Positions 8,478 to 20,726 of a stretch of DNA of 64,000 bases are shown here, piece after piece. The stretch is taken from the NCBI GenBank assembly GCA_002255935.1, contig NKIO01000005.1:1-64000 (forward strand), written 5' to 3'. This DNA comes from Comamonadaceae bacterium PBBC2. GTDB lineage: Bacteria; Pseudomonadota; Gammaproteobacteria; Burkholderiales; Burkholderiaceae_C. The position numbers and the translations under genes were made by a program. Numbering within the stretch: the stretch's first letter is position 1; the number at the start of each line of letters is the position of its first letter. A model generated the notes under the pieces. The model ran no database searches. It was not told the origin of the DNA and saw nothing but the letters and a program-made list of their open reading frames with translations.

Positions 8478-9344
8478 TCAGGCTTGGGCAGCGATCGGGT
8501 TGACCAAGGTGCCGATGCCCTCGATCTCGACCTCGCACACATCGCCGGGCTTCATGAACCAGGCCGGCTTGCGGCTCCAGCCCACACCCGCAGGCGTGCC
8601 CGTGGCGATCACGTCGCCGGGCACCAGCGTGAAGATGGTGGAGGCGTAGCTGATGAGCTTGGCGATCGAGAAAATCATGTGGCCGGTGTGGCTCGACTGC
8701 ACCACTTCGCCGTTCAGACGCGTGACCAGCTTGAGTTGCTGGTTGGGTGCGATTTCGTCGGCGGTGACCATCCAGGGGCCAAAGCCGCCGGTGGATTCAA
8801 AGTTCTTGCCCGAGGCAATTTGCTTGGCGTGGAATTGCCACTCGCGGATGCTGCCATCGTTGTAGCAAGAGTAGCCCGCCACGTGGTCAAAAGCATCGGC
8901 CTCGGCGATGTTGCGGCCTTCCTTGCCGATGATCACGGCCAACTCGCCTTCCCAGTCGAGCGAGCCCGACACCTTGGGGCAAATGATGGGCTGGCCGTGC
9001 GCCACTTGCGAGCGCCACACGCGCAAGAAGATGGGCGGCTCTTCAGACAGCTCGCGGTGCATGCCGGCGGCCAGCACTTCTTGGTGGTGGTCCATGTAGT
9101 TGCGCACGGCGCAGACGATTTTTTCGGGCTTGGGAATCACCGGCAAGAAGGTGATGTCGGCCAGTTTCACATCGGCGGTTTTATGGGCCACATCCTGCTG
9201 GGCGTTCAGGTAGGCGCCCGAAGCGATGTAGTCCGTCAGCGTGGCGTATTGCGGCAGCGCTTTGCCCAGGTCAACGATGGCGTCTGCGCCGACGAGTGCG
9301 CCCCAGGTTTCACGGCCTTGGTGGATGAAAGAAAGCAATTTCAT
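8478..9344 (-). CDS. Fumarylacetoacetate hydrolase (FAH) family protein
   Basis: This 288-residue protein has the FAH fold signatures: metal-ligand acidic residues in LDWEGELAVIIGK (about 130-142), the CYNDGSIREWQ loop (about 159-169) and the C-terminal TGTPAGVGW and KPGDVCEVEIEGIGTLVN motifs. Members hydrolyse or decarboxylate ring-cleavage products such as fumarylpyruvate, 2-hydroxyhepta-2,4-diene-1,7-dioate or acylpyruvates. The start at 9344 gives MKLLSFIHQGRETWGALVG. It lies 25 bp after the VOC dioxygenase-like gene, an arrangement that suggests aromatic meta-cleavage or a similar pathway. Confidence 0.9.
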   Translation of the reverse strand: MKLLSFIHQGRETWGALVGADAIVDLGKALPQYATLTDYIASGAYLNAQQDVAHKTADVKLADITFLPVIPKPEKIVCAVRNYMDHHQEVLAAGMHRELSEEPPIFLRVWRSQVAHGQPIICPKVSGSLDWEGELAVIIGKEGRNIAEADAFDHVAGYSCYNDGSIREWQFHAKQIASGKNFESTGGFGPWMVTADEIAPNQQLKLVTRLNGEVVQSSHTGHMIFSIAKLISYASTIFTLVPGDVIATGTPAGVGWSRKPAWFMKPGDVCEVEIEGIGTLVNPIAAQA

Positions 9345-9369
9345 GGGTGTTCCTTGATGGGTGAAGAGT

Positions 9370-9909
9370 TCATTGAGCGTTGGCGAATTTCGCTTGCCAT
9401 TGTTCGATCGGCATGAAGCTCGGATCTTGTCTGCAGATGGCTTCGGTCTCGCGCAGGATGGTCTCGTCGTCTTGGCACAAGTCGAGTGGATCACCGTGCG
9501 GCTGTGAAATGTAGAAAGGCATGTCGATGTAGATCTCGATCGTGTTGCCCTCCGGGTCGGCGAAATACACCGACAAGGCATTGCCGTGGTTCAAGGGCAG
9601 CACTTTGCTGGCGCCCAGGGCCACGGCTTGGTCTTTCAAGTCACGCAAAGACTGGATGGAGGGCACCGCAAACGACAGCTGCATCACCGTGCTGAAAGTC
9701 GCTTCGGCGGGGCGGCCACCTGCGATCACCAGTTGATGGTGCTGGTGCGGGCTGGAGCTCAGAAACACCAAGGGCGCCTTGAAGGTCTTGCCCACACCCC
9801 GGTCGGTCTCGACCAGACCGAACACGGTTTTGTAGAAGTGCACCATCTTCTCGACATCGGTCACGTAGATGCCGAAATGCGAGGGCGTGGGTTGACTGAC
9901 TTTCAGCAT
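9370..9909 (-). CDS. VOC superfamily protein (single-domain glyoxalase / extradiol dioxygenase type)
   Basis: This is a 179-residue vicinal-oxygen-chelate protein. The first beta-alpha-beta unit starts SHFGIYVTDVEKMVHFYKTV with a probable metal His near residue 11. A second His lies in the PHQHHQLV stretch (about 55-58), and the glutamate ligand in DPEGNTIEIYID (about 125). These fit the 2-His-1-Glu metal site of type I extradiol dioxygenases and glyoxalases. The start at 9909 has a GGAGACCCCC leader. It is the first enzyme gene after the regulator, 31 bp downstream of it. Confidence 0.85.
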   Translation of the reverse strand: MLKVSQPTPSHFGIYVTDVEKMVHFYKTVFGLVETDRGVGKTFKAPLVFLSSSPHQHHQLVIAGGRPAEATFSTVMQLSFAVPSIQSLRDLKDQAVALGASKVLPLNHGNALSVYFADPEGNTIEIYIDMPFYISQPHGDPLDLCQDDETILRETEAICRQDPSFMPIEQWQAKFANAQ

Positions 9910-9940
9910 GGGGGTCTCCTGGGATTGGTTTTTGTGCGGA

Positions 9941-10672
9941 TCAGCGGCGTTGCTTTTCTTGCAAAGCAAAGGCCGCCATCACATGGGTCTGTGTGCTGCA
10001 GATGTGCTCGGACAACATGGCGGTGGCGGTCGCGCCGTCACGCCGGAGCACCGCTTTCATCAAGGTGCGGTGTTCTTCGTCTTTCTTTTTCGAGACGGTG
10101 CGGTGGCGTGCCGCAAAGTGCCGGTAGCGCTCGGCCTGGTCGAACAGGCTCATGCTCCAGAGCAGTTGACGCTCCGAAGGGCAAGCCGCAATCATGGCCA
10201 TGTGAAAGTCGCGGTGGCGCTGGCTCCATTCGGCGTCCAGCACCACGGGGCCTTGGGGCAGACGGGACTCGATCTTTTCGAGGCGGTGGAAGGCGGCCAC
10301 GATCTGGGCTTCCCAAGCGTCATCCCCCGCAGCGATGGATTCTTGCAAGGCCGGGATGTCCAGCATCAAACGCATTTTGGTGATGTCGGCCAGATCCGTT
10401 GGCGAGATGGGCGTGACCCGAAAGCCCCGGCGCTCGTCCGCTTTGACCAGGCCTTCTTGCACCAGCCGGTTGAGGGCCTCGCGCAGCGGACTGCTGGAAA
10501 AACCATACATCTGCTGCAAAGCATCGACCTTGAGCTTGCTTTCTGGCGCATGGCGACCCGACAAAACATCGCCGCGCAAGACCTGAAAGGCTTGTTCTGA
10601 CAAAGTGGCGTTGGGTGCTGAATTTTGCATGATTTGGAAATTGTGCATAAAAAAGAAATGGTGCGCATTCAC
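9941..10672 (-). CDS. GntR-family transcriptional regulator, FCD subfamily
   Basis: The protein (up to 243 residues) has an N-terminal winged helix (LSEQAFQVLRGDVLSGRHAP; SSSPLREALNRLVQEGLVK) and a C-terminal FCD effector domain. Candidate metal ligands are in RHRDFHMAMIAA and EEHRTLMKAVL. It is the promoter-proximal gene of the minus-strand catabolic run and probably its ligand-responsive regulator. The start is uncertain: a GTG at 10672 follows AGGG closely, while ATGs at 10648 and 10630 lack a ribosome binding site but give a more usual N-terminus. Confidence 0.9.
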   Translation of the reverse strand: MNAHHFFFMHNFQIMQNSAPNATLSEQAFQVLRGDVLSGRHAPESKLKVDALQQMYGFSSSPLREALNRLVQEGLVKADERRGFRVTPISPTDLADITKMRLMLDIPALQESIAAGDDAWEAQIVAAFHRLEKIESRLPQGPVVLDAEWSQRHRDFHMAMIAACPSERQLLWSMSLFDQAERYRHFAARHRTVSKKKDEEHRTLMKAVLRRDGATATAMLSEHICSTQTHVMAAFALQEKQRR

Positions 10673-10759
10673 GCAAACCCTGATGCGTTGGCATCGGGGT
10701 CAGGGCTTATTGCGAATGGATGTTGAAGTGCGGCTTGCGCAACAAGCGCAAGGGAAGGC

Positions 10760-12172
10760 TTATTTGCCGATGCAAAAACTCGAGAAGATCACACCCAGCA
10801 AATCGTCGGCGCTGAACTCGCCGGTGATCTCGTTCAGAGCGTTTTGGCCCAGGCGCAGCTCTTCGGCCAGCAGGTCCAGGTTTTGCGCCTGTGCGGCCAG
10901 GTGGGCGTCGGCGATCTCCAAGTGCTCGCGCACCCGGTGCAAGGCCTGCACATGGCGTTCGCGGGCAATGAACAGGCCTTCGCTGGCTTGCTGCCAGCCC
11001 GCTTGTTGCAGCAGTTGCTGGCGCAGCGCCTGCAGGCCTTCGCCGGTGCGGGCCGACAGGGTCAGGCCCGAGCGATCGCTCAAGGCGCTGGCGGCATCGG
11101 CTTTGTTCCACACATCGATCACCGCCACACCCGCAGGCAAGCGGCTTTGCAGGCCGGTGGCGATGTCGGCATCTGCGCGGTCGTAGTCGGCCTGGCCCAC
11201 ACGGGTCAGGTCGTGCAAGAACAGCACCGCATCGGCGTTTTCAATCTGCCCCCAGGCGCGGGCAATGCCGATCAGCTCGACCTCGTCCACGCCCTCGCCT
11301 TCGCGCAAGCCTGCGGTGTCGATCACATGCAGCGGCACGCCTTCGATCTGGATGGTTTGCTGCACCACATCGCGCGTGGTGCCGGCAATGGGCGTGACGA
11401 TGGCCAGCTCGGCACCGGCCAGCGCGTTGAGCAGCGAACTCTTGCCCGCATTGGGCTGGCCCGCGATCACCACCTTGATGCCCTCGCGCAGCAAGGCGCC
11501 TTGTTTGGCGCGGCCCAGCACCGTTTGCAAAGCCGCTTGCAATCGCGTCAATTGCCCCTGTGCATCGGCTTTTTGCAAGAAGTCGATTTCTTCTTCCGGA
11601 AAGTCCAGCGTGGCCTCCACCAGCATGCGCAGGTGAATCAGGGCATCGCGCAGCTGGTGGATCTCTTTGGAAAAGTCGCCCGCCAAGGATCGGCTGGCGC
11701 TGCGGGCTGCGGCTTCGGTGCTGGCGTCGATCAGGTCGGCAATCGCTTCGGCCTGGGCCAAGTCGATCTTGTCGTTCAAAAAGGCCCGCTCGGAAAACTC
11801 ACCCGGCTGCGACACGCGCAATCCGGTCAAGCGTGGCTGGCCGGTGGCCGGGTCGGTTTCGGCCGCGGCTTGCAGGCAACGCGCCACCAAAAGTTGCAGC
11901 ACCACCGGCCCACCGTGGGCCTGCAGCTCCAGCACGTCTTCGCCGGTGAAGGAGTGCGGCGCCACAAAGTGCAGCGCCAGGCCATGGTCGATCGGGCTGC
12001 CATCGGCATCGGCAAAGGGCAGGTAGGTGGCTTCGCGGGGTTTGAGGCTGCGCCCGCACAAGGCCTGAATCAGGGAGGACAAGTTGCGGCCTGACACGCG
12101 CACAATGCCCACGGCCCCTCTGCCGGGGGCGGTGGCAATGGCGACGATGGGTTCTTGATGGCGGGCAAGCAT
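10760..12172 (-). CDS. mnmE: tRNA uridine-5-carboxymethylaminomethyl modification GTPase MnmE (TrmE)
   Basis: This 470-residue protein has the three MnmE regions. The N-terminal folate-binding domain opens [20 protein letters not shown]. The G domain has P-loop [15 protein letters not shown], the TPIAGTTRD switch, DTAGLR and NKAD. The C-terminus ends FSSFCIGK with the catalytic cysteine. With MnmG it modifies the wobble uridine of certain tRNAs. It follows yidC on the same strand but is separated by a strong hairpin terminator, so it probably has its own promoter or depends on read-through. Confidence 0.98.
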   Translation of the reverse strand: MLARHQEPIVAIATAPGRGAVGIVRVSGRNLSSLIQALCGRSLKPREATYLPFADADGSPIDHGLALHFVAPHSFTGEDVLELQAHGGPVVLQLLVARCLQAAAETDPATGQPRLTGLRVSQPGEFSERAFLNDKIDLAQAEAIADLIDASTEAAARSASRSLAGDFSKEIHQLRDALIHLRMLVEATLDFPEEEIDFLQKADAQGQLTRLQAALQTVLGRAKQGALLREGIKVVIAGQPNAGKSSLLNALAGAELAIVTPIAGTTRDVVQQTIQIEGVPLHVIDTAGLREGEGVDEVELIGIARAWGQIENADAVLFLHDLTRVGQADYDRADADIATGLQSRLPAGVAVIDVWNKADAASALSDRSGLTLSARTGEGLQALRQQLLQQAGWQQASEGLFIARERHVQALHRVREHLEIADAHLAAQAQNLDLLAEELRLGQNALNEITGEFSADDLLGVIFSSFCIGK

Positions 12173-12187
12173 GGCGGTTCCTCAAAC

Positions 12188-12210
12188 AAAAAGGGCCGCT
12201 TGCGCGGCCC
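12188..12210 (-). terminator. Rho-independent terminator between yidC and mnmE
   Basis: On the minus strand a GGGCCGC / GCGGCCC stem (12210-12204 with 12199-12193) and a four-base loop are followed by five T residues. It would end the rpmH-rnpA-yidD-yidC transcript just before the mnmE start codon. Confidence 0.8.
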
Positions 12211-12228
12211 CATCAGCATATACGCTGC

Positions 12229-13914
12229 TTACTTGAACTTGGGCAGATTGAACTGCGGTGGCACGCCCATGCGGGTGTTGATGATCCACTGCTGTGCAAT
12301 CGAAAGCACGTTGTTGGTGATCCAGTACAGCACCAGACCGGAAGGGAAGAAGAAGAACATCACGCTGAACACCAGCGGCATGATCCACATCATCTTCGCT
12401 TGCATCGGGTCTGGTGGCGCGGGGTTGAGCGCCGTTTGCAGCAAGGTGGTCAACGTCATCACCAAAGGCAAGATGAAGAAGGGATCGGGTGCCGACAAGT
12501 CGTGGATCCAGAGCGTCCAAGGCGCATTGCGCATCTCGACGGTGGACAAGAGCACCCAGTACAAAGCGATGAACACGGGGATCTGGATCATGATCGGGAA
12601 GCAGCCACCCATGGGGTTGACCTTTTCCTCGCGGTAGATGCGCATCATCTCTTGTTGCATCTTTTGCGGATCACCTTTGAGGCGCTCGCGCATTTCCATG
12701 ATCTTGGGGTTGATGGCTTTCATCTTGGCCATGCTGGAGTAGGCCTTGGCGTTGAGCCAATAAAAAGCAATCTTGAGCAAGAGCACCAAGGCCACAATCG
12801 ACCAGCCCCAGTTTTGGAGGATGCCAAACAGCTTGTCCAGCAGCCAGTACAAAGGCTTGGACAACATGGCCAACCAGCCGTAATCCTTCAAGAGGTCCAG
12901 GCCCGGGGCCAAAGCTTCGAGGACTTTCTCTTCTTGAGGACCCACAAACAGTTGCGAGCTCACGGTTTTGGACTGACCGGGGGCCACATCGGCCACAGGT
13001 GTGATCATGCCGACGGCGTACAGGTTGTTGTCCACTTTGCGCACGAAGTTTTCGCGGTGGATGCCATCACCCAGCAACCAAGCCGAAGCGAAGTAGTGCT
13101 GCACCATGGCCACGTAGCCGTTGGGCGAAGTCTTGTCGATCTCGGCCTTGTTCTTTTCGATGTCGCTGAACTCGACCTTGTGGTATTTCTTGGCATCGGT
13201 GTAAATGGCCGGGCCGGTGAAGGTCGAGTAGAACGAAGACTCGCCCGCAGGCTTGTTGCCGTCACGCACCAATTGCAGGTACAGCTGAGGCGACACAGCG
13301 GCCGTGCCGGTGTTGACCACTTCGTGCTTGACGCCGATGGCGTAGCTGCCGCGCTGCAGGGTGTAGGTCTTCACCAGCTTCACACCGTTTTGCACCTCGG
13401 ACTCGAAGCGCACGGTCAATTCGTTCTGGCCGTCTTTCAGGCTTTTCTCACCCGCAAAGCGCATGGCGCTCTTATGGGTCGGGAAGTTGCCGCCGATCAG
13501 GCCGGTTTGTGCGGTGTAGACGCGAACAGGGCTCTGGTCCAGCAAAACAAAGGGCAATTTCGAATCGACCATGTCCTTGTGCTGGGTGAACTCGGCGCGT
13601 GTGAGCGTACCGCCTTCGGTGTCAAAGCGCAGCTTGAGCACGTCGGTGCTGACCTCGATTGGCTCGCTGGCGCTGGCGGTGGCTGCGCCAGCAGGCACTT
13701 GGCCTGGCGTGGCTGCAGTGGCAGCGGTCGCCACGGGGGCCGATGCGGTGGGCACGCCACTGGCCGTGCTGGCTGGGGCTGCAGCGACTGGGGCCGCGCC
13801 GGGCTTGGGGAAGAAAGTGGCTTTTTGGCCGTTGTGGACCTGCCAAGCGTCCCACAGCAGGACCATGGAGAAGCCAAAAATCACCCAGAGGATGGTGCGA
13901 CGGATATCGTTCAT
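12229..13914 (-). CDS. yidC: Membrane protein insertase YidC
   Basis: This 561-residue inner-membrane protein starts MNDIRRTILWVIFGFSMVLLW, the conserved first transmembrane helix. An Ala/Pro-rich linker leads to the large periplasmic beta domain (about 90-330), then five C-terminal membrane segments containing NWGWSIVALVLLLKIAFYWL and NPMGGCFPIMIQIPVFIALYW. The start at 13914 overlaps the yidD stop (ATGA), indicating coupling. The reading frame extends upstream to 14013 but that part is not conserved. YidC works alone or with SecYEG, and SecDF-YajC is also in the window. Confidence 0.98.
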   Translation of the reverse strand: MNDIRRTILWVIFGFSMVLLWDAWQVHNGQKATFFPKPGAAPVAAAPASTASGVPTASAPVATAATAATPGQVPAGAATASASEPIEVSTDVLKLRFDTEGGTLTRAEFTQHKDMVDSKLPFVLLDQSPVRVYTAQTGLIGGNFPTHKSAMRFAGEKSLKDGQNELTVRFESEVQNGVKLVKTYTLQRGSYAIGVKHEVVNTGTAAVSPQLYLQLVRDGNKPAGESSFYSTFTGPAIYTDAKKYHKVEFSDIEKNKAEIDKTSPNGYVAMVQHYFASAWLLGDGIHRENFVRKVDNNLYAVGMITPVADVAPGQSKTVSSQLFVGPQEEKVLEALAPGLDLLKDYGWLAMLSKPLYWLLDKLFGILQNWGWSIVALVLLLKIAFYWLNAKAYSSMAKMKAINPKIMEMRERLKGDPQKMQQEMMRIYREEKVNPMGGCFPIMIQIPVFIALYWVLLSTVEMRNAPWTLWIHDLSAPDPFFILPLVMTLTTLLQTALNPAPPDPMQAKMMWIMPLVFSVMFFFFPSGLVLYWITNNVLSIAQQWIINTRMGVPPQFNLPKFK

Positions 13915-14183
13915 GAGGTCTTCTTTGACGAAGTAGGGGAAAACAAAGCCGTGAACAAGCGAGGCGCCTGTTCGGGAATGGGGTCGTTGCCACCCGCGCA
14001 CCAAGGGTGGCAACGCATCAGGCGGTGAACGGTCATGTAACTGCCAGCGGCGGCGCCATGGCGCTCCAGCGCTTGCAAGGCATAGACCGAGCAGGTGGGC
14101 TCAAAGCGGCAGGCCGAACCGAGCCAAGGGCTCAGCAACAGGCGGTAGCCGCGAACCACACCGATGAGCAACTGCCGAATCAT
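13911..14183 (-). CDS. yidD: Membrane protein insertion efficiency factor YidD
   Basis: This small protein (90 residues) has the YidD core: GYRLLLSPWLGSACRFEPTC, SVYALQALERHG and RLMRCHPWCAGGNDPIP. It helps YidC-dependent insertion at the inner face of the membrane. It overlaps rnpA by 4 bp upstream and yidC by 4 bp downstream, the classic arrangement. Confidence 0.97.
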   Translation of the reverse strand: MIRQLLIGVVRGYRLLLSPWLGSACRFEPTCSVYALQALERHGAAAGSYMTVHRLMRCHPWCAGGNDPIPEQAPRLFTALFSPTSSKKTS

Positions 14184-14614
14184 GCCACCACCTCCGGGCG
14201 GCTGGCCCGTTCAAACAATTGTTCCAGCTCCAGCCGAACCGCCAGTTTGAGGTGCTCAGATGTCGCGCTGATGAATTGTTTGCGATCAAAGCCCGTGCGC
14301 AGCCGCACCACATGGGCCGCAAGGGGCAAACGGGCTGCAAAACCTTGGCTCACGGTGTAGATCTGGCGCTTGATGGTGTTGCGCGTGACGGCTCGGCGCG
14401 CCCAGCGCTTGGGCACCATGGCCCCCATCCAGACATCAGGCAAGTCAAAAAGGGCCTGCTCCGGTGAAGGTGCAGGCCCGATTGAATCGGCTTGTGCCAA
14501 AGGGGGTGTCGGTGCTGTCAAGCTCAAACGGTGCAAAGCAAAATGCGCCGTGCGCGAGACGGTGCCACCAGCCAGGGCGGCCTGAAATTGTGGGCGTGTT
14601 TTTAGACGCTGCAC
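14180..14614 (-). CDS. rnpA: Ribonuclease P protein component
   Basis: The basic protein subunit of RNase P processes tRNA 5' ends with the rnpB RNA. The N-terminus VQRLKTRPQFQAALAGG and the RNR-type motif (VPKRWARRAVTRNTIKRQI, about residues 68-86) are diagnostic. I chose the GTG at 14614 because homologues start at this point and a GGGG leader sits about 10 nt upstream. An in-frame TTG at 14653 would add 13 residues. An insertion of about 25 residues (APTPPLAQADSIG...) makes it longer than the usual ~120. Confidence 0.92.
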   Translation of the reverse strand: MQRLKTRPQFQAALAGGTVSRTAHFALHRLSLTAPTPPLAQADSIGPAPSPEQALFDLPDVWMGAMVPKRWARRAVTRNTIKRQIYTVSQGFAARLPLAAHVVRLRTGFDRKQFISATSEHLKLAVRLELEQLFERASRPEVVA

Positions 14615-14681
14615 GATGACCAGGCCCCGGCATGAACCGCCAGCCGTGGCCAAAAGCCACCGCCCGACGGCCGGATGGACA

Positions 14682-14816
14682 TTAGACAGCCAGACGCTTG
14701 CGGCCCTTGGCGCGGCGTGCGTTGATCACAGCACGGCCGCCACGGGTTTTCATGCGAACCAGAAAGCCGTGGGTACGGGCGCGACGTGTTTTGGATGGTT
14801 GGTAGGTGCGTTTCAT
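14682..14816 (-). CDS. rpmH: 50S ribosomal protein L34
   Basis: This 44-residue, very basic protein begins [20 protein letters not shown] and ends AKGRKRLAV, matching bacterial L34 along its length. The start at 14816 is fixed by conservation and an AAGGAAGAG leader. It is the first gene of the minus-strand rpmH-rnpA-yidD-yidC operon and faces away from dnaA across the origin region. Confidence 0.99.
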   Translation of the reverse strand: MKRTYQPSKTRRARTHGFLVRMKTRGGRAVINARRAKGRKRLAV

Positions 14817-14982
14817 AACTCTTCCTTTGTGCCCAGAGCCATATGGCTGCGTTGGGCGAAACCCAAGATTATCGCAAACTTTCCGGTCTACCGCAAATTT
14901 GCTTGCATTTAGGCTTTCGGGATGACCCGCATCCAAATCCTGTGGATGTGGTTTATGATGCCCTTCCAGTTGCTTTTGCGAT

Positions 14983-14991
14983 TGTGGATAA
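14983..14991 (-). promoter_or_regulatory. DnaA box, perfect match
   Basis: TGTGGATAA on the plus strand is the exact complement of the consensus TTATCCACA. It lies 65 bp upstream of the dnaA start and may serve both origin firing and dnaA autoregulation. Confidence 0.8.
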
Positions 14992-15032
14992 GCTCTTGAT
15001 AAAGTCAGCTGTCCTGCCGTTTTTCTTCTTCT

Positions 15033-15041
15033 CTATCCACA
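15033..15041 (+). promoter_or_regulatory. DnaA box, one mismatch
   Basis: CTATCCACA differs from TTATCCACA only at the first base. It lies 14 bp before the dnaA start codon, in the opposite orientation to the box at 14983. Confidence 0.65.
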
Positions 15042-15055
15042 AAAACAAATACAAC

Positions 15056-16456
15056 ATGTCCGAGGGATCCCCCCCAGAATTTCAGATGGATGCAGGCCAA
15101 GCGCTGTGGCAGACCTGCGTGGACGAACTGTCCCGCGAGCTGCCCGAGCAGCAGTTCAACACCTGGATCAAACCGCTCACCGCCCAGGTCGCTGAAGACC
15201 AGCAACGCGTCACCTTGTTCGTGGCCAACCGCTTCAAACTCGACTGGATCCGCGCCCAATACGCCGGCCGCCTGTCGGCACTTCTGGAGAACCTGCAAGG
15301 CCATCCGGTTCAAATTGAGTTAGCGATCACTCCTCGCGAAGCTGGCGTCAGGCCTGTGCGTCAGTCCACGCCATCGTCGATGGAGAACGCCCCCGAAGTG
15401 CTGGAGGCTGCCGACGAACCGGTGGCCAACACCTTCCGCAGTCGCCTCAATTCGGCCCTGACTTTTGACACCCTGGTCGAGGGCACGGCCAACCGCATGG
15501 CGCGTGCAGCGGCCATGCACGTGGCCGGCCAGCCCGGGCACCTGTACAACCCCTTGTTCATCTATGGCGGCGTCGGTCTGGGCAAGACCCACCTGATGCA
15601 CGCCATTGGCAACAAACTGCTGGCCGACCGCCCAGAAGCCAAGGTTCTCTACATCCACGCCGAACAGTTCGTCTCGGATGTGGTTAAAGCCTACCAGCGC
15701 AAGACTTTTGACGAATTCAAGCACCACTACCACTCGCTCGATCTGCTCTTGATCGACGATGTGCAGTTCTTTGCCAACAAAGACCGCACCCAAGAGGAAT
15801 TCTTCAACGCTTTTGAGGCCTTGTTGGCCAAAAAGTCCCACATCGTGATGACCAGCGACACCTACCCCAAGGGCCTGGCCGACATCCACGAGCGCTTGGT
15901 GTCGCGTTTTGACTCCGGCCTCACGGTGGCGATCGAGCCGCCCGAGCTGGAAATGCGTGTGGCGATCTTGATCAACAAAGCCATCAGCGAAGGCAGCGAA
16001 ATGCCCGAGGAAGTGGCGTTTTTTGTGGCCAAAAACGTGCGCTCCAACGTGCGCGAGCTCGAAGGCGCCCTGCGCAAAATTTTGGCGTATTCGCGTTTCA
16101 ACCAGAAGGAAATCTCCATCCAGCTGGCCCGCGACGCCCTGCGCGATCTGCTGTCGATCCAAAACCGCCAGATCAGTGTGGAAAACATCCAGAAAACCGT
16201 GGCCGATTACTACAAGATCAAGGTCGCGGACATGTACAGCAAGAAGCGCCCGGCCAGCATTGCCCGCCCGCGCCAGATTGCCATGTACCTGGCCAAAGAG
16301 CTGACCCAAAAAAGCCTGCCCGAGATTGGCGAGCTGTTTGGCGGCCGCGACCACACCACGGTGCTGCACGCGGTCCGCAAAATCAATGCCGAGCGCCAGC
16401 AATTGACCGAGCTGAACCAGCAACTGCACGTGCTGGAACAGACCCTCAAAGGCTGA
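15056..16456 (+). CDS. dnaA: Chromosomal replication initiator protein DnaA
   Basis: This 466-residue protein has the four DnaA domains: N-terminal DnaB-interaction ([25 protein letters not shown]), a linker, the AAA+ domain with P-loop [19 protein letters not shown] (about residue 170) and Walker [11 protein letters not shown], and C-terminal domain IV with the DnaA signature [15 protein letters not shown] chose the ATG at 15056 because it gives the normal N-terminus; an upstream frame to 14843 would run through the origin. An in-frame ATG at 15086 is possible. Neither start has a strong ribosome binding site. Confidence 0.97.
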   Translation: MSEGSPPEFQMDAGQALWQTCVDELSRELPEQQFNTWIKPLTAQVAEDQQRVTLFVANRFKLDWIRAQYAGRLSALLENLQGHPVQIELAITPREAGVRPVRQSTPSSMENAPEVLEAADEPVANTFRSRLNSALTFDTLVEGTANRMARAAAMHVAGQPGHLYNPLFIYGGVGLGKTHLMHAIGNKLLADRPEAKVLYIHAEQFVSDVVKAYQRKTFDEFKHHYHSLDLLLIDDVQFFANKDRTQEEFFNAFEALLAKKSHIVMTSDTYPKGLADIHERLVSRFDSGLTVAIEPPELEMRVAILINKAISEGSEMPEEVAFFVAKNVRSNVRELEGALRKILAYSRFNQKEISIQLARDALRDLLSIQNRQISVENIQKTVADYYKIKVADMYSKKRPASIARPRQIAMYLAKELTQKSLPEIGELFGGRDHTTVLHAVRKINAERQQLTELNQQLHVLEQTLKG

Positions 16457-16608
16457 GCCACATGAGCACCCGGGCACCCCTGCAAAAGAATGGCCTCGAG
16501 GCCACTTTGGCGGGGCAAATGACCCAAAAAACGGCGAAAATGTCGCTTGTATCTGAAAACCGTCGCCCAGCCGGGCCCGACGCCTGAAAAACCACCAAAG
16601 GTAGACAA

Positions 16609-20399
<3,791 letters not shown>

Positions 20400-20408
20400 T
20401 TTTTCTTG

Positions 20409-20433
20409 GCCCAACGTAACGCCATCGTTGGGC
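20409..20433 (+). terminator. Hairpin after gyrB, weak terminator
   Basis: An 8-bp perfect stem GCCCAACG / CGTTGGGC lies 9 bp after the gyrB stop. It is followed by TGAAGCTTTT rather than a clean U-run, so termination may be partial. Confidence 0.4.
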
Positions 20434-20458
20434 TGAAGCTTTTACAAGCCAGAAAGCG

Positions 20459-20485
20459 AAAAGCCCCGATGAACCCACCGAGGCT
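20459..20485 (-). terminator. Possible second terminator on the minus strand
   Basis: On the minus strand AGCCTCGG and TCGGGGCT (20485-20478 with 20469-20462) form an 8-bp stem with two G-U pairs and an 8-base loop, followed by TTT then CGCTTT. It lies downstream of the stronger terminator at 20548. The remaining bases of 20434-20547 show nothing else recognisable. Confidence 0.35.
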
Positions 20486-20547
20486 GTAGCGCCGACCGGG
20501 AACCCCCAATCCACTTGAGCGCGAGTTTAAAACAAAAACGAGCGGCT

Positions 20548-20573
20548 AAAAAAAAGGGGCCCTTGCAGGCCCC
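20548..20573 (-). terminator. Strong Rho-independent terminator on the minus strand
   Basis: On the minus strand the stem GGGGCC / GGCCCC (20573-20568 with 20561-20556) with a 6-base loop is followed by eight T residues (20555-20548). No intact gene ends just before it, so it implies a transcript from the DUF3427 remnant or from a small RNA. Confidence 0.75.
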
Positions 20574-20700
20574 GGTGGGATCCTATTGACCAGACAAGCC
20601 GGGGTTCAGATCCGATATGCATCGTACCCCGATTAATGGCATTTTGGCAATCCGTGGTTCTTGAACCGAGGTGAGTTCCCCGCCAGCCATTGCCCATAGA
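20548..20700 (-). ncRNA. Candidate structured small RNA ending in the terminator
   Basis: No protein is evident here, but the minus strand has a series of foldable segments. GGCAAT (20694-20689) pairs with ATTGCC (20651-20646) and encloses a GGTT/AACC hairpin. CGGGGT (20631-20626) pairs with ACCCCG (20605-20600) and encloses CGAT-ATGC-ATCG. The terminator hairpin follows. It does not match 6S, SRP, tmRNA or RNase P RNA by eye. The 5' end is unknown. It could equally be the 3' end of the DUF3427 transcript. Confidence 0.3.
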
Positions 20701-20726
20701 GCTGGGTGGCTTAGGTGAAGGCTTGT

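Larger units (their letters stand above)
14817..15055. other. oriC: Probable chromosomal replication origin (oriC), rpmH-dnaA intergenic region
   Basis: This 239-bp region has no gene and is more AT-rich than its surroundings. It has one perfect DnaA box (14983-14991), one single-mismatch box (15033-15041) and a weaker TGTGGATGT at 14941. Gene orientation flips here: all genes to the left are on the minus strand and dnaA-dnaN-gyrB on the plus strand, as expected for bidirectional forks leaving this point. The divergent rpmH and dnaA promoters must also lie here. The dnaA-dnaN gap (16457-16608) shows no DnaA box. Confidence 0.75.

Noticed and set aside
14843-15055. An upstream in-frame extension of dnaA into the origin region
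   Set aside because: The extra residues do not resemble DnaA, and the start at 15056 gives the conserved domain I N-terminus.
16457-16608. dnaA-dnaN gap as the origin
   Set aside because: It has no DnaA boxes and no AT-rich stretch, unlike the rpmH-dnaA gap.
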